Below, one piece after another: positions 26,168 through 35,289 of a DNA stretch of 64,000 nucleotides. Position 1 is the stretch's first letter, and the number at the start of each line of letters is the position of its first letter. A program made the position numbers and the translations under genes. The notes below the pieces were generated by a model. It made no database searches and was not told where the DNA came from. It worked only from the letters and a program-made list of their open reading frames with translations. The DNA comes from Flavobacterium saccharophilum (GTDB taxonomy: Bacteria > Bacteroidota > Bacteroidia > Flavobacteriales > Flavobacteriaceae), in contig NZ_FRBY01000007.1 of the NCBI RefSeq assembly GCF_900142735.1, positions 124,001-188,000 of the forward strand. Direction: 5' to 3'.

Positions 26168-27346
26168 TTAATTTTTTATCTCTTTTTTAGATTTTGATTT
26201 ATATGTGAGACCATAAACAGTTAATGATAATAATGATAAAACCACACAACCTATAGCTACGGCATGCCATCCACCCAATTTCCACAAAAACAATCCATAA
26301 GCAGATCCTGCGGCAGTTCCTAAAAAGCTAAACGACATAAATACCGTATTTAGTCTGTTTCTGGCTTCTGGCAGCAATGAATAAACTCTGGTTTGGTTTG
26401 AAATGTGAACACCCTGAATTCCTATATCAATAAAAACAATTCCAATTGCAATTCCGATGACGCTTTCTATTGAAAAATAGAAAATTATAAAACTCAATAA
26501 TATCAATAAACAACCATATCCTACAGCAACTCTTGAACCGCCTTTATCTCCTAATCTTCCAACTAATGGAGCAGCCAAAGCTCCTGAAGCTCCAACAATT
26601 CCGAATAAACCAATTGTCGCGCTATTAAAGTCAAAAGGCTTTCCTGAAAGCAATAAAACCATAGTCGTCCAGAAAGCACCAAACTGTGCAAAACTAAATA
26701 CATTTATTATGGTTGCTTCTCGTAAAATAGGTTGTGTTTTTATTAAAGTAAAAAGGGATTGAATTAATTGTCCGTAAGTTCCCTGAAACTGCGGTTTATT
26801 AACTGGAAATTTATTCTGAATCACAAAAAAGATCAAAAGACAAATTCCGGCAGCAATATAAAACATCGATCTCCAGCCTAAAACCTGACCAATAAAACCG
26901 CTTAAAGTTCGGGAAAGTAAAATCCCAACCAATAAACCACTCATAATTGTTCCAATGACTTTTCCTCGCTGTTCTACAGAACTTAAGGAAGCAGCTAAAG
27001 GCAAAATAAGCTGTGGTACTATTGAAGTAATTCCGATTAACAAAGAAGCAACTTGTAAAAGAAAGAAACTTTTCGCTGTAGCTGCTAATATTAAAGCAAT
27101 TACAGAAGCAAAAGTGGTTATTAAAATTTGCTTTTTACGTTCTAACTTGTCACCAAGCGGAACCATAAAAAATAAACCAATCGCATATCCGGCTTGAGTC
27201 AGATAGGTTATTGTTCCCGCATTGGCTTCAGGAATTTTAAATTCGTTGGCAATTAAAACAATTAAAGGCTGGCAGTAATAAAGATTTGCAACTATAAGTC
27301 CAGTGCAAGCTGCCATAAATAAGACATTCGTTTTGGATAAATTCAT
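26168..27346 (-). CDS. Major facilitator superfamily transporter
   Basis: The 392-residue protein has 12 predicted membrane helices. The MFS loop 2-3 motif appears as GDKLERKKQIL and its repeat as GRLGDKGGSRVAVG. It resembles the YnfM/AraJ-like drug or sugar efflux group; substrate unknown. No co-regulated partner is obvious, though a KdgF-like cupin lies 112 bp upstream on the same strand. Confidence 0.88.
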   Translation of the reverse strand: MNLSKTNVLFMAACTGLIVANLYYCQPLIVLIANEFKIPEANAGTITYLTQAGYAIGLFFMVPLGDKLERKKQILITTFASVIALILAATAKSFFLLQVASLLIGITSIVPQLILPLAASLSSVEQRGKVIGTIMSGLLVGILLSRTLSGFIGQVLGWRSMFYIAAGICLLIFFVIQNKFPVNKPQFQGTYGQLIQSLFTLIKTQPILREATIINVFSFAQFGAFWTTMVLLLSGKPFDFNSATIGLFGIVGASGALAAPLVGRLGDKGGSRVAVGYGCLLILLSFIIFYFSIESVIGIAIGIVFIDIGIQGVHISNQTRVYSLLPEARNRLNTVFMSFSFLGTAAGSAYGLFLWKLGGWHAVAIGCVVLSLLSLTVYGLTYKSKSKKEIKN

Positions 27347-27458
27347 TTTGCAAAAATACCAATCTAATTGTAACCAAAACTTTAAAAAAAGTATAAATTT
27401 TTCAAGGTTAAGATCAAATCAGATCGGTATTTTAGAAATTGCACGGTCTTTTAAGATT

Positions 27459-27809
27459 TTATTTTTTCATAAAATCTTCACGAATTGGACTAAATACATC
27501 TGTTAACATTCCTTCTTCCAGACAAACAACACCATGAATCGCATGAGGCGGAATATAGAAGCTATCGCCTTCTTTTAATGTTTGAGTAACTCCGGAAATC
27601 GTAACATCAAATTTACCGCTAGAAACATAAGTTACCTGAGTATGATAATGTTCATGTAAAGTACCAATTCCGCCTTTTTCAAAATGAACGTTAACCAACA
27701 TCACGCGATCATCGTAGGCCAGGATTTTACGTTTGATTCCTTCGCCAACCACTTCCCATTCGATATCATCTCCTTTTATAAATTCTTTGCTTGATCCGAA
27801 ACTTTGCAT
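27459..27809 (-). CDS. Cupin, KdgF-like
   Basis: The 116-residue single-domain cupin has metal-binding residues in the motifs GIGTLHEHYHTQVTYV (His-x-His, Gln/Glu) and YIPPHAIHGV. The start (EWEVVGEGIKRKILAYDD, LVNVHFEKGGIG) closely follows KdgF, which opens 4,5-unsaturated uronates from pectin or alginate breakdown. No uronate pathway genes are near, so a KdgF role is an inference from sequence likeness. Confidence 0.8.
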   Translation of the reverse strand: MQSFGSSKEFIKGDDIEWEVVGEGIKRKILAYDDRVMLVNVHFEKGGIGTLHEHYHTQVTYVSSGKFDVTISGVTQTLKEGDSFYIPPHAIHGVVCLEEGMLTDVFSPIREDFMKK

Positions 27810-27837
27810 ACTCTTATATTTTAATTTACTTTTTTAT

Positions 27838-28743
27838 TTATTGAACACTTTTCAAGTCTTTCTTCATTAACCCTATTCCTTCAGTTAAATTGTTTTCCTG
27901 AAAATACTTTTCTAATTCTACTAAGCGTTTTTTATTATCGTATTTAAATCCTGAATTTAATTTTCTTTGGCAGAGAGAACACAATCTTATAGAATGTCTA
28001 TCTGTTTCCGGCATGCTATTAGTTCCATTCATTACACAATTAGCATTGATACAATGATGCAGACCAAACATGTGCCCAATTTCATGCGAACAAATTTTCA
28101 ACAATCGATCTAAACATAAATTGAAATCAGCTTCTTGTTGCATTCTATAAATCGAACTTACTGCAATTTTATCTCTGTAAGATGCCAGTCCAAAAACATA
28201 ATTCCATTCGGGTTTGGGATATAAATCTTTTTCTGTTATCGCCATCAAAGCAATTCCTTTATGTGTTTTTTCTTCTTTCAGAACATCGGTTAAAATATAA
28301 CCTGCTAAAAATTGTTCTTGTCCCACATCGCCAATTCGTCTGGCCTTATTAGGAATAATGTCGTTTGAAACATTTTCTAAAACCTTAGTTTCTAATTGAA
28401 AGAAAACCTGCAAATATTGACGGACTAATTCAATTTGTCTTACTTGTAGCGAATCAAATTTTCCGATAGGTTTTAAATAGATAACATTCTCTTCTTTCGA
28501 TGGGACAATATGTGGTGTTCTCAGGAATTGTTTAAAACTTTGCCCTTTTTCTTTATGAGTGTCCAGCCATTCCCCAAAAGTAGGCTCTCCAAGTTTAACA
28601 TCATTAATTTTAATGTCTGTAAAATAAGGCTGCAACGGTATGTTTTCTTCCGGGTTTGATTGTAATTTTGGACTTGAATTTTCTTTTTTATCTGATTGAC
28701 AGGAACAAAAAACCACCATAAACAACAAAAGAAGTTTCTTCAT
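27838..28743 (-). CDS. Archaemetzincin family (M54) zinc-protease lipoprotein
   Basis: The 301-residue product has a lipoprotein-type signal (lipid cysteine probably Cys15). The archaemetzincin signature is present: HEIGHMFGLHHC (His220, Glu221, His224, His230, Cys231), Cys236-x-Met, and CSLC 17 residues further. Those cysteines bind a second, structural zinc in characterised archaemetzincins. The ~200-residue N-terminal part and the lipid anchor place it in the envelope, unlike the cytoplasmic archaeal enzymes. It is followed closely by the cupin gene and preceded by a sugar-isomerase-like gene, perhaps one transcript. Confidence 0.88.
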   Translation of the reverse strand: MKKLLLLFMVVFCSCQSDKKENSSPKLQSNPEENIPLQPYFTDIKINDVKLGEPTFGEWLDTHKEKGQSFKQFLRTPHIVPSKEENVIYLKPIGKFDSLQVRQIELVRQYLQVFFQLETKVLENVSNDIIPNKARRIGDVGQEQFLAGYILTDVLKEEKTHKGIALMAITEKDLYPKPEWNYVFGLASYRDKIAVSSIYRMQQEADFNLCLDRLLKICSHEIGHMFGLHHCINANCVMNGTNSMPETDRHSIRLCSLCQRKLNSGFKYDNKKRLVELEKYFQENNLTEGIGLMKKDLKSVQ

Positions 28744-28753
28744 ACCAAATTAT

Positions 28754-29617
28754 TTAGATTATTTTTTTTGAAATAAAGTTGCAGCTTGTTTTAACAGATT
28801 CAAAAGCATTTGGAACATAATTATTTTCCTGTTCAACAAAAAAATAAATCATTCCTGATTGTTTAGCTGCTGCAAAAAAGGGCCTAAAATCAATAGAACC
28901 CGAACCAATTTCAGTATTCAGAGCAGGATTTACTTTGTCCATATCTTTAACATGCCACAATTTAAAACGTCCCGGATTTTCCTTAAACAATTGAAGCGGA
29001 TCATTACCTGAACGAACTACCCAATATAAATCCAATTCAAAAGAAACTAAATTCTTATCGGTTTCTTTCAGCAGAATCTCATAGCCTGTGACACCATCCT
29101 GCTTTTTAAATTCAAAATCATGATTATGATACGCTAGTTTTAAACCCGCAGCTACGCACATTTTTCCAGCTTCGTTTAAGCGAGCGGCAATCTTATGAAA
29201 ATCATTTCTAAAAGGTTCCTCAACCCAGGGAACGGTTAAATATTCATTTTTTAAAATTTTAGCAGCTTCAATCGCCGCTTTAACTTCTTCTAAATTCCCA
29301 TCATATAAAAAGCTTCCTAAGTTATAATGTCCGCTCACCGCTTTTAAGTTATTGGCATCTAAGATTTTTTTAAGTTCAATTGGAGTCAGCCCCCAAAATT
29401 GATCTTTTATAGAAAAGCCATATGTTTCGACTGTTGTATATCCAGCTTTTGCAACTTTATCTAAAGTCGATTTTACATCTTTTGGAAGTTCATCACGCAA
29501 AGTATATAACTGTAAGCCTATTTCTTTTTTATCCATGGTGAAGGCAAATGATGGTGAAGCTAAAACCGCTGTTGCAGCCAAGCCTGTATTAATAATAAAG
29601 TTTCTTCTTGTAACCAT
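28754..29617 (-). CDS. Sugar phosphate isomerase/epimerase-like TIM barrel (Tat-type signal)
   Basis: The 287-residue protein starts with a Tat-like signal (TRRNFIINTGLAATAVLA) followed by a xylose-isomerase-like TIM barrel: GLQLYTLRDELP, YHNHDFEF, FELDLYWVVRSG, WHVKDMD and FVEQENNY supply metal-binding acids and histidines. Bacteroidota have many such periplasmic proteins, some tied to sugar or 3-keto-glycoside metabolism. The 10-bp gap to the archaemetzincin gene suggests co-transcription. Confidence 0.83.
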   Translation of the reverse strand: MVTRRNFIINTGLAATAVLASPSFAFTMDKKEIGLQLYTLRDELPKDVKSTLDKVAKAGYTTVETYGFSIKDQFWGLTPIELKKILDANNLKAVSGHYNLGSFLYDGNLEEVKAAIEAAKILKNEYLTVPWVEEPFRNDFHKIAARLNEAGKMCVAAGLKLAYHNHDFEFKKQDGVTGYEILLKETDKNLVSFELDLYWVVRSGNDPLQLFKENPGRFKLWHVKDMDKVNPALNTEIGSGSIDFRPFFAAAKQSGMIYFFVEQENNYVPNAFESVKTSCNFISKKII

Positions 29618-29671
29618 TTTTTATCTTAAAAAAAATCCAAAAGTAAAGCTACTCTTTTTATTGAAATGCTA

Positions 29672-30214
29672 TTATATTTCAGTTAAAAATTCCTTTTCGA
29701 AATTCATCATGAACTTATTAATAGTAGTAAGTGTTTCATTATTTATGATTTTTCCTTCTTCATTAATTTTTCCACGAACACCTTGTATCAGAATCAAATT
29801 TTCATCTTTAAATTGCGCTTCTAAGGTTTTCATTATCAAAATCAATTGTTCGTGAGCCATTTCTCCGGAAGCCGAAGCTGTAATCAATCCGATTTTCTTT
29901 TTTGAGAAGATCGTAGTCGAAACACACCATTCTAGTGCATTTTTTAAACTTCCGGGTAAACTAAAAACATATTCAGGAGTGCATATTATGATTCCATCGG
30001 CCAGAGCAATTTTATCTCTGAAATAAGTAATCACCGCCGGTGGATTCTCCGTATCTAAATCGGGATTGAAATGTGGCAATTCTTCTAAATCTTCAAATAT
30101 TTCGACTTCAAATTCTGTTTTAAGATTTTCCGAAATGTGTTTTAAGATTTTATAATTGCTTGAATTTTTTCTTGTGCTGCCCGTAATGGCGAAGATTTTA
30201 ATTGGTTTTGGCAT
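29672..30214 (-). CDS. NADPH-dependent FMN reductase family flavoprotein
   Basis: The 180-residue flavodoxin-like fold has the FMN phosphate loop GSTRKNSSN, the CTPEYVFSLPGSLKNALEW segment and GLITASASGEMAHEQL. This is the ArsH/azoreductase-like NAD(P)H:FMN reductase family. ATG 30214 is used; the frame also has a TTG two codons upstream. It is 15 bp downstream of the SnoaL-like lipoprotein gene, likely one operon. Confidence 0.87.
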   Translation of the reverse strand: MPKPIKIFAITGSTRKNSSNYKILKHISENLKTEFEVEIFEDLEELPHFNPDLDTENPPAVITYFRDKIALADGIIICTPEYVFSLPGSLKNALEWCVSTTIFSKKKIGLITASASGEMAHEQLILIMKTLEAQFKDENLILIQGVRGKINEEGKIINNETLTTINKFMMNFEKEFLTEI

Positions 30215-30229
30215 TATCAATTTATTCCT

Positions 30230-30694
30230 TTATTTCTTAGTAGTATCCGCCTGAAAATTATCAAAATAAGTAAAATCTTTGGTAATTAATCCGTTCTCAA
30301 TCGTGAAAATAGTGCAAATGGGTAATTCTAATTTTGAATTATCAGGAGCTGTTCCTGTTGAAATAAATTCTACAACAATATGATTTTCTCCGGAAGGATA
30401 AATTTGGATAATCTTATCGTGCAGATCAGGAAAAATTTCATTTAACTCCGCATATTTATCTTCTGTTTGCTTACGGGTTTGTTTTACAATTCCTTTTCCT
30501 AATGAAGGATCTTTGAAATCAGCAGATTCCGTATACATTTCAGCCATTTTTTTCCAATTATGACTATTGAAATACTCAAAATATTGCTTTATAATTTTTT
30601 CGTTTTTTGAAGTATCTATTACTTTTGATTGCTTTTGATTATTACAGGAAATAATTATAAAAACTGCAACCATGAGTGTTAGTAATTTTCGCAT
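30230..30694 (-). CDS. NTF2/SnoaL-like lipoprotein
   Basis: The 154-residue product has a lipobox (FIIISC, lipid cysteine about 17) and a SnoaL/NTF2-like domain (IIKQYFEYFNSHNWKKMAEM, SADFKDPSLG, HIVVEFISTGTAP). The fold is a cone-shaped binding pocket used for many small ligands; no catalytic residues can be assigned. First gene of a probable operon with the FMN reductase. Confidence 0.78.
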   Translation of the reverse strand: MRKLLTLMVAVFIIISCNNQKQSKVIDTSKNEKIIKQYFEYFNSHNWKKMAEMYTESADFKDPSLGKGIVKQTRKQTEDKYAELNEIFPDLHDKIIQIYPSGENHIVVEFISTGTAPDNSKLELPICTIFTIENGLITKDFTYFDNFQADTTKK

Positions 30695-30782
30695 CCTAAT
30701 TTTAGTTTTAAATTTTATCTAAATATACTAAAATTAGCCAAATACTCCTGACATAAAAAACTATCAATCTGATTTTAAACAA

Positions 30783-31142
30783 TTACTTTGCCGTCAATAG
30801 ATTCATCGTTGATAATTTATCTGAATCCAGCGATTGTGGTGGATAGTTTTGCTTTTCATTTCTAAAAGAAGAGACTTTTCCACTTTTATCTACATACATA
30901 TAGGTGTAGTTCCAATAACTTGAACCTGCAGCTCTAGAATCACTTCCATTAGATTCATGGTAGATTTGGTCTGCATAAACAAGTATTTCACCGTCAGTGC
31001 TATTATCAAAAACTCTTATAGGAGTTCCCCAGGTTTTTATTAGGCTTTGTTTCGTTTTTCCAACCCATTTATCTCCTGCAATTTGTGAACTGGAACAGGC
31101 ACATAAAACTAATATTGCTAGAAACACGATATAATTTTTCAT
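30783..31142 (-). CDS. Small hypothetical lipoprotein, SmpA/OmlA-like start
   Basis: The 119-residue product has a lipobox (LVLCAC, lipid cysteine about 16). The mature start 'WVGKTKQSLIKTWGTPIRVF' resembles the helix-helix region of BamE/SmpA-type lipoproteins, in which an xGx-S/K-x-x-W/L-GxP turn is typical. It is too short and divergent to call BamE. Monocistronic. Confidence 0.65.
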   Translation of the reverse strand: MKNYIVFLAILVLCACSSSQIAGDKWVGKTKQSLIKTWGTPIRVFDNSTDGEILVYADQIYHESNGSDSRAAGSSYWNYTYMYVDKSGKVSSFRNEKQNYPPQSLDSDKLSTMNLLTAK

Positions 31143-31372
31143 AAGATTGGTGTTTAATATTTTTGGCAGAATAGGACTGAATTATTCAGGTATGTAATAT
31201 TAATTAAAGTTAACAGATAGGTGTTTACACAAAATCATTCTAATGTTATATAATTATTACCTATTCAATTCTAAATAAAAAAATCAGTTCTTTATGGTTT
31301 ACTCAAGGGCATATCATAAGGACTTAAACATTTGACATTTGTTTTTTTTCAAATTCTCAATTATTAACTTTG

Positions 31373-31380
31373 TATCTTTG
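31373..31380 (+). promoter_or_regulatory. trmD -7 promoter box (TATCTTTG)
   Basis: Exact TAnnTTTG match, 26 bp upstream of the trmD ATG. The 264-bp divergent gap (31143-31406) holds nothing else I can recognise. Confidence 0.6.
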
Positions 31381-31406
31381 CAGCCTCGAACTTTTGAAGA
31401 AAAACA

Positions 31407-32084
31407 ATGCGAATTGACATTATAACAATTTTACCAGAATTATTAAGAAGCCCTTTTGAAGCTTCGATTATGAAACGTGCCATTGATAAAGGTTTAGTCG
31501 AAGTACATTTTCATAATTTGCGTGATTATACTACCAATAAACAAAAAAGTGTCGATGATTATCCGTTTGGAGGTGGTGCCGGAATGGTAATGACCGTGCA
31601 ACCTATTGACGACTGTATTACGCATTTGAAAAGCCAACGCGAATACGATGAAATTATATATATGTCACCTGATGGAGAAACGCTAAACCAAAAAATGGCC
31701 AACACCATGTCGATGTATGAAAATATCATCATTTTATGCGGACATTATAAAGGTGTCGATCAACGGGTACGTGATCACTTTATTACCAAAGAAATTTCGA
31801 TTGGAGATTATGTTTTATCCGGAGGAGAATTAGGCGCTTTGGTTTTATCAGATGCTTTGATCCGATTAATTCCGGGTGTTTTAAGTGATGAGACTTCAGC
31901 ATTGACAGATAGTTTTCAGGATAATTTACTTTCAGGACCTATATACACAAGACCAGCAGACTATAAAGGATGGAAAGTTCCAGAAGTTTTGACAAGCGGT
32001 CACTTTGCCAAAATCGATAAATGGCGCGAGGATATGGCGTATGAACACACAAAGAACAGACGACCGGATTTACTCCAGGAGTAG
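31407..32084 (+). CDS. trmD: tRNA (guanine-37-N1)-methyltransferase
   Basis: The 225-residue SPOUT enzyme methylates N1 of G37 in tRNAs reading CNN codons, using SAM, and prevents +1 frameshifts. Trefoil-knot motifs are intact: YMSPDGETLNQKMA, ILCGHYKGVDQRV and ISIGDYVLSGGELGALV, plus the catalytic Asp region (SALTDSF). It is followed by rplS after 215 bp, the usual trmD-rplS order. Confidence 0.97.
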   Translation: MRIDIITILPELLRSPFEASIMKRAIDKGLVEVHFHNLRDYTTNKQKSVDDYPFGGGAGMVMTVQPIDDCITHLKSQREYDEIIYMSPDGETLNQKMANTMSMYENIIILCGHYKGVDQRVRDHFITKEISIGDYVLSGGELGALVLSDALIRLIPGVLSDETSALTDSFQDNLLSGPIYTRPADYKGWKVPEVLTSGHFAKIDKWREDMAYEHTKNRRPDLLQE

Positions 32085-32217
32085 TTTTCAGTCCCAGTCT
32101 CAGTTTTCAGTGAATTCGAGTACCTGTTAACTGCGACCGAAAAGCGAGACTAACACGCAATTTATCAATGAGTTAAAATAATTCACAATTTACAATTTAT
32201 AATTCATAATTATTTTC

Positions 32218-32299
32218 TACATTTGCACCCGAATTAGACTAACCTCTGGCGAGATCCGTGAATGTTGCTCTATTATAAAAACCATAATTATAAGATATC
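32218..32299 (+). promoter_or_regulatory. rplS promoter (TACATTTG) and leader
   Basis: TACATTTG at 32218-32225 matches the -7 consensus, so rplS has its own promoter despite following trmD. The transcribed leader of roughly 65 nt holds the GC-richer stretch CTCTGGCGAGATCCGTG in an AT-rich setting. It may be an autoregulatory site for L19; I cannot draw a convincing fold. Confidence 0.4.
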
Positions 32300-32650
32300 A
32301 TGGCAGATTTAATGAAATTCGTTCAAACCGAATTAGTTGCTAAAAAAGATTTCCCTGTTTTCGGAGCTGGAGATACTATCACAGTTTTCTACGAAATTAA
32401 AGAGGGTGAAAAAACAAGAACTCAGTTTTTTAAAGGAGTTGTTATTCAAAGAAGAGGTTCTGGTAACACAGAAACTTTTACTATTCGTAAAATGTCAGGA
32501 GCAGTTGGAGTTGAGCGTATCTTCCCAGTAAACTTGCCAGCTTTACAAAAAATTGAAATCAACAAGAAAGGTGCTGTACGTAGAGCTAGAATTTTCTACT
32601 TCAGAGAACTTACTGGTAAAAAAGCTAAGATTAAAGATAAAAGAAGATAA
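32300..32650 (+). CDS. rplS: 50S ribosomal protein L19
   Basis: The 116-residue product is full length for bL19, a large-subunit protein at the 30S-50S interface. Typical segments: DTITVFYEIKEGEKTRTQFF, KGVVIQRRGSG, TFTIRKMS and GVGVERIFP-like VGVERIFPVN, with the basic end VRRARIFYFRELTGKKAKIK. It is followed by a clear terminator. Confidence 0.98.
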   Translation: MADLMKFVQTELVAKKDFPVFGAGDTITVFYEIKEGEKTRTQFFKGVVIQRRGSGNTETFTIRKMSGAVGVERIFPVNLPALQKIEINKKGAVRRARIFYFRELTGKKAKIKDKRR

Positions 32651-32670
32651 TCATTTATCTCTTTGTTATA

Positions 32671-32709
32671 AAAAACTCGTTTCATATCATTTGAAACGAG
32701 TTTTTTTTT
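32671..32709 (+). terminator. rplS terminator
   Basis: AAAAACTCGTTTCA pairs with TGAAACGAGTTTTT; nine T follow. Confidence 0.85.
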
Positions 32710-32848
32710 GCGCCTAATTTTTAAAATATCAAAACCGTAAAATTTTAATATCAAAATCATCGATTTGACAATTTAAAGATTCCAAAATAACAATCTGATA
32801 AATCCTGTATTTCTCTCTAAAACTACACCGTTTTCGGACTGATTTTAT

Positions 32849-32856
32849 TATATTTG
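32849..32856 (+). promoter_or_regulatory. icd -7 promoter box (TATATTTG)
   Basis: Exact TAnnTTTG match. The leader (about 32863-32932) ends in a run of A that continues to the start codon. Confidence 0.55.
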
Positions 32857-32932
32857 CTCCGCTCATTTTGAGCCGACTATACCTTTTCCATCGCCATCCT
32901 TTGACGATACGATTATAAAAAAAAAAAAAAAA

Positions 32933-35155
32933 ATGACACAGAATTCAAAAATTTTTTACACCTTAACTGATGAGGCGCCTCTATTAGCGACTTATTCTTT
33001 GTTACCAATTGTTCAGGCATTTACTGCTACGGCTGGGATTGCTATTGAAACTAGAGACATTTCGTTAGCAGGTAGAATTTTATCTAATTTTCCTGAGGTT
33101 TTAACAGATGCTCAAAAAACTGGAGATGCATTAGCTGAACTTGGTCAATTAGCAACACAACCTGAAGCTAACATTATCAAATTACCAAACGTTTCTGCAT
33201 CAGTACCGCAATTAAAAGCGGCTATTGCAGAATTACAGTCTCACGGTTACAAAATTCCTGATTTCCCTGAAGAGCCTCAAAATGATGCTGAAAAGGAAAT
33301 TAAAGCAAAATATTCTAAAGTTTTAGGTTCTGCTGTAAACCCTGTTTTACGTGAAGGAAACTCTGACCGTAGAGCACCAAGAGCAGTTAAAAACTTTGCA
33401 AAAGCAAATCCGCATTCTATGGGTGCATGGTCTGCTGACTCAAAAACTAAGGTAGCTTCAATGCCAAATGGCGATTTCTACGGAAGTGAAAAATCACTTA
33501 CTGTTGCAGAAGCTAATGATGTAAAAATTGAATTCGTTGCTAAAGACGGTACAACTACTGTTCTTAAAGCAAGTACTCCTTTAAAAGCAGGAGAAATAAT
33601 CGACAGTTCTGTTTTAAGTGTGAACAAGTTAAAATCTTTTGCTGCTGAAGCAATTGCTGATGCTAAAAAAGAAGGTTTATTACTTTCTGTTCACTTAAAA
33701 GCGACAATGATGAAAGTTTCAGATCCAATTATCTTTGGCGCTATCGTTGAAGTTTATTTTGCTGATCTTTTCAAAAAATACGAAGCTTTATTCAATGAAT
33801 TAAACATTGATACAAGAAATGGTTTAGGTGATATCTACGCAAAAATTGCAGGAAGACCTGAGCAAGCTCAAGTTGAAGCTGATATCACTAAAGCGATTGA
33901 AAACGGACCAGTTTTGGCAATGGTTAATTCGGATAAAGGAATTACAAACTTACACGTTCCTTCTGATGTAATCGTTGATGCTTCTATGCCAGCGATGATC
34001 CGTACTTCTGGACAGATGTACAATAAAGAAGGAAAACAACAAGATACTATCGCTATCATTCCGGACCGTTCTTACGCTGGACTATATACTGCTACAATTG
34101 ATTTCTGCAAAAAACACGGTGCTTTTGATCCTAAAACAATGGGAAGTGTTCCTAACGTAGGTTTGATGGCTCAAAAAGCAGAAGAATACGGATCTCATGA
34201 CAAAACTTTCCAAATTAAAGGTGACGGAGTTGTTCGCGTTGTTGACACAAACGGAAATGTTTTAATGGAACAAAACGTTGAAACAAATGACATTTTCAGA
34301 ATGTGTCAGGCGAAAGACGCTCCTATTCAGGACTGGGTAAAACTGGCTGTAAACAGAGCTCGTTTATCTGATACTCCTGCTGTTTTCTGGTTAGATGAAA
34401 ACAGAGCACACGACAGAGAATTGATCACAAAAGTTCAAAAATATTTAAAGGATTACAATACTGTTAACTTAGATATCCGCATCTTAAATCCGATTGCTGC
34501 AACTGAATTTACTTTAGACAGAATCATCAAAGGTTTAGACACTATATCTGTAACTGGAAACGTTTTACGTGATTATTTAACTGACTTATTCCCAATTTTA
34601 GAATTAGGAACTTCAGCTAAAATGTTATCTATCGTTCCATTAATGAATGGTGGTGGATTGTTCGAAACTGGTGCCGGAGGTTCTGCTCCTAAGCACGTTG
34701 AGCAATTTACGGAAGAAGGATATTTACGTTGGGATTCATTAGGAGAGTTCTTAGCTCTTGGTGCTTCATTAGAGCATTTAGGACAAACTTTAGACAATTC
34801 TAAAGCAATTGTTTTATCTGAGACTTTAGATCAGGCTAACGACAAATTCTTAGCTAATGATAAATCTCCAGCTCGTAAAATTGGTCAGATTGACAACCGT
34901 GGATCTCATTTTTACCTTGCATTTTACTGGGCTCAGGCATTGGCTGCTCAAAATAAAGATGCAGAATTGAAAGCGATCTTCACTCCAATCGCTGCTGAAT
35001 TTGAAGCTAACGAAGCTAAAATCGATGCCGAATTAATTGGTGCACAAGGAAAGCCTCAAACACTTGGTGGTTATTACCAGCCAACTCCTGCATTAGTTAG
35101 CAAAGCAATGCGTCCTAGCGAAACATTCAATGCAATTATTGCAAAAATAAAATAA
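32933..35155 (+). CDS. icd: Isocitrate dehydrogenase (NADP), monomeric type
   Basis: The 740-residue product is full length for the monomeric (IDH-II, ~80 kDa) enzyme that converts isocitrate to 2-oxoglutarate in the TCA cycle, unrelated in length to the dimeric type. Family landmarks include NSDKGITNLHVPSDVIVDAS, WLDENRAHDRELI, and GTSAKMLSIVPLMNGGGLFETGAGGSAPKH (in parts). The ATG directly follows a 16-A tract; the A of the ATG is the 17th. Own promoter and terminator make it monocistronic. Confidence 0.96.
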   Translation: MTQNSKIFYTLTDEAPLLATYSLLPIVQAFTATAGIAIETRDISLAGRILSNFPEVLTDAQKTGDALAELGQLATQPEANIIKLPNVSASVPQLKAAIAELQSHGYKIPDFPEEPQNDAEKEIKAKYSKVLGSAVNPVLREGNSDRRAPRAVKNFAKANPHSMGAWSADSKTKVASMPNGDFYGSEKSLTVAEANDVKIEFVAKDGTTTVLKASTPLKAGEIIDSSVLSVNKLKSFAAEAIADAKKEGLLLSVHLKATMMKVSDPIIFGAIVEVYFADLFKKYEALFNELNIDTRNGLGDIYAKIAGRPEQAQVEADITKAIENGPVLAMVNSDKGITNLHVPSDVIVDASMPAMIRTSGQMYNKEGKQQDTIAIIPDRSYAGLYTATIDFCKKHGAFDPKTMGSVPNVGLMAQKAEEYGSHDKTFQIKGDGVVRVVDTNGNVLMEQNVETNDIFRMCQAKDAPIQDWVKLAVNRARLSDTPAVFWLDENRAHDRELITKVQKYLKDYNTVNLDIRILNPIAATEFTLDRIIKGLDTISVTGNVLRDYLTDLFPILELGTSAKMLSIVPLMNGGGLFETGAGGSAPKHVEQFTEEGYLRWDSLGEFLALGASLEHLGQTLDNSKAIVLSETLDQANDKFLANDKSPARKIGQIDNRGSHFYLAFYWAQALAAQNKDAELKAIFTPIAAEFEANEAKIDAELIGAQGKPQTLGGYYQPTPALVSKAMRPSETFNAIIAKIK

Positions 35156-35180
35156 GTAACATATTGTTATAATTATATTT

Positions 35181-35211
35181 AAAAGACAACCATTTGGTTG
35201 TCTTTTTTTTT
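35181..35211 (+). terminator. icd terminator
   Basis: AAAAGACAACCA pairs with TGGTTGTCTTTT around a 2-3 nt loop, followed by a T tract. Confidence 0.85.
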
Positions 35212-35289
35212 ATCTTAACTAATGTTTAACAATCGTTACATACTAATATTTAGTAAGAATTCTTAACTATGTAAATCAAAATAACGAAG

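Noticed and set aside
32226..32299. Riboswitch in the rplS leader
   Set aside because: I could not draw stable paired stems or see a ligand-type core; only a possible protein-binding leader is noted.
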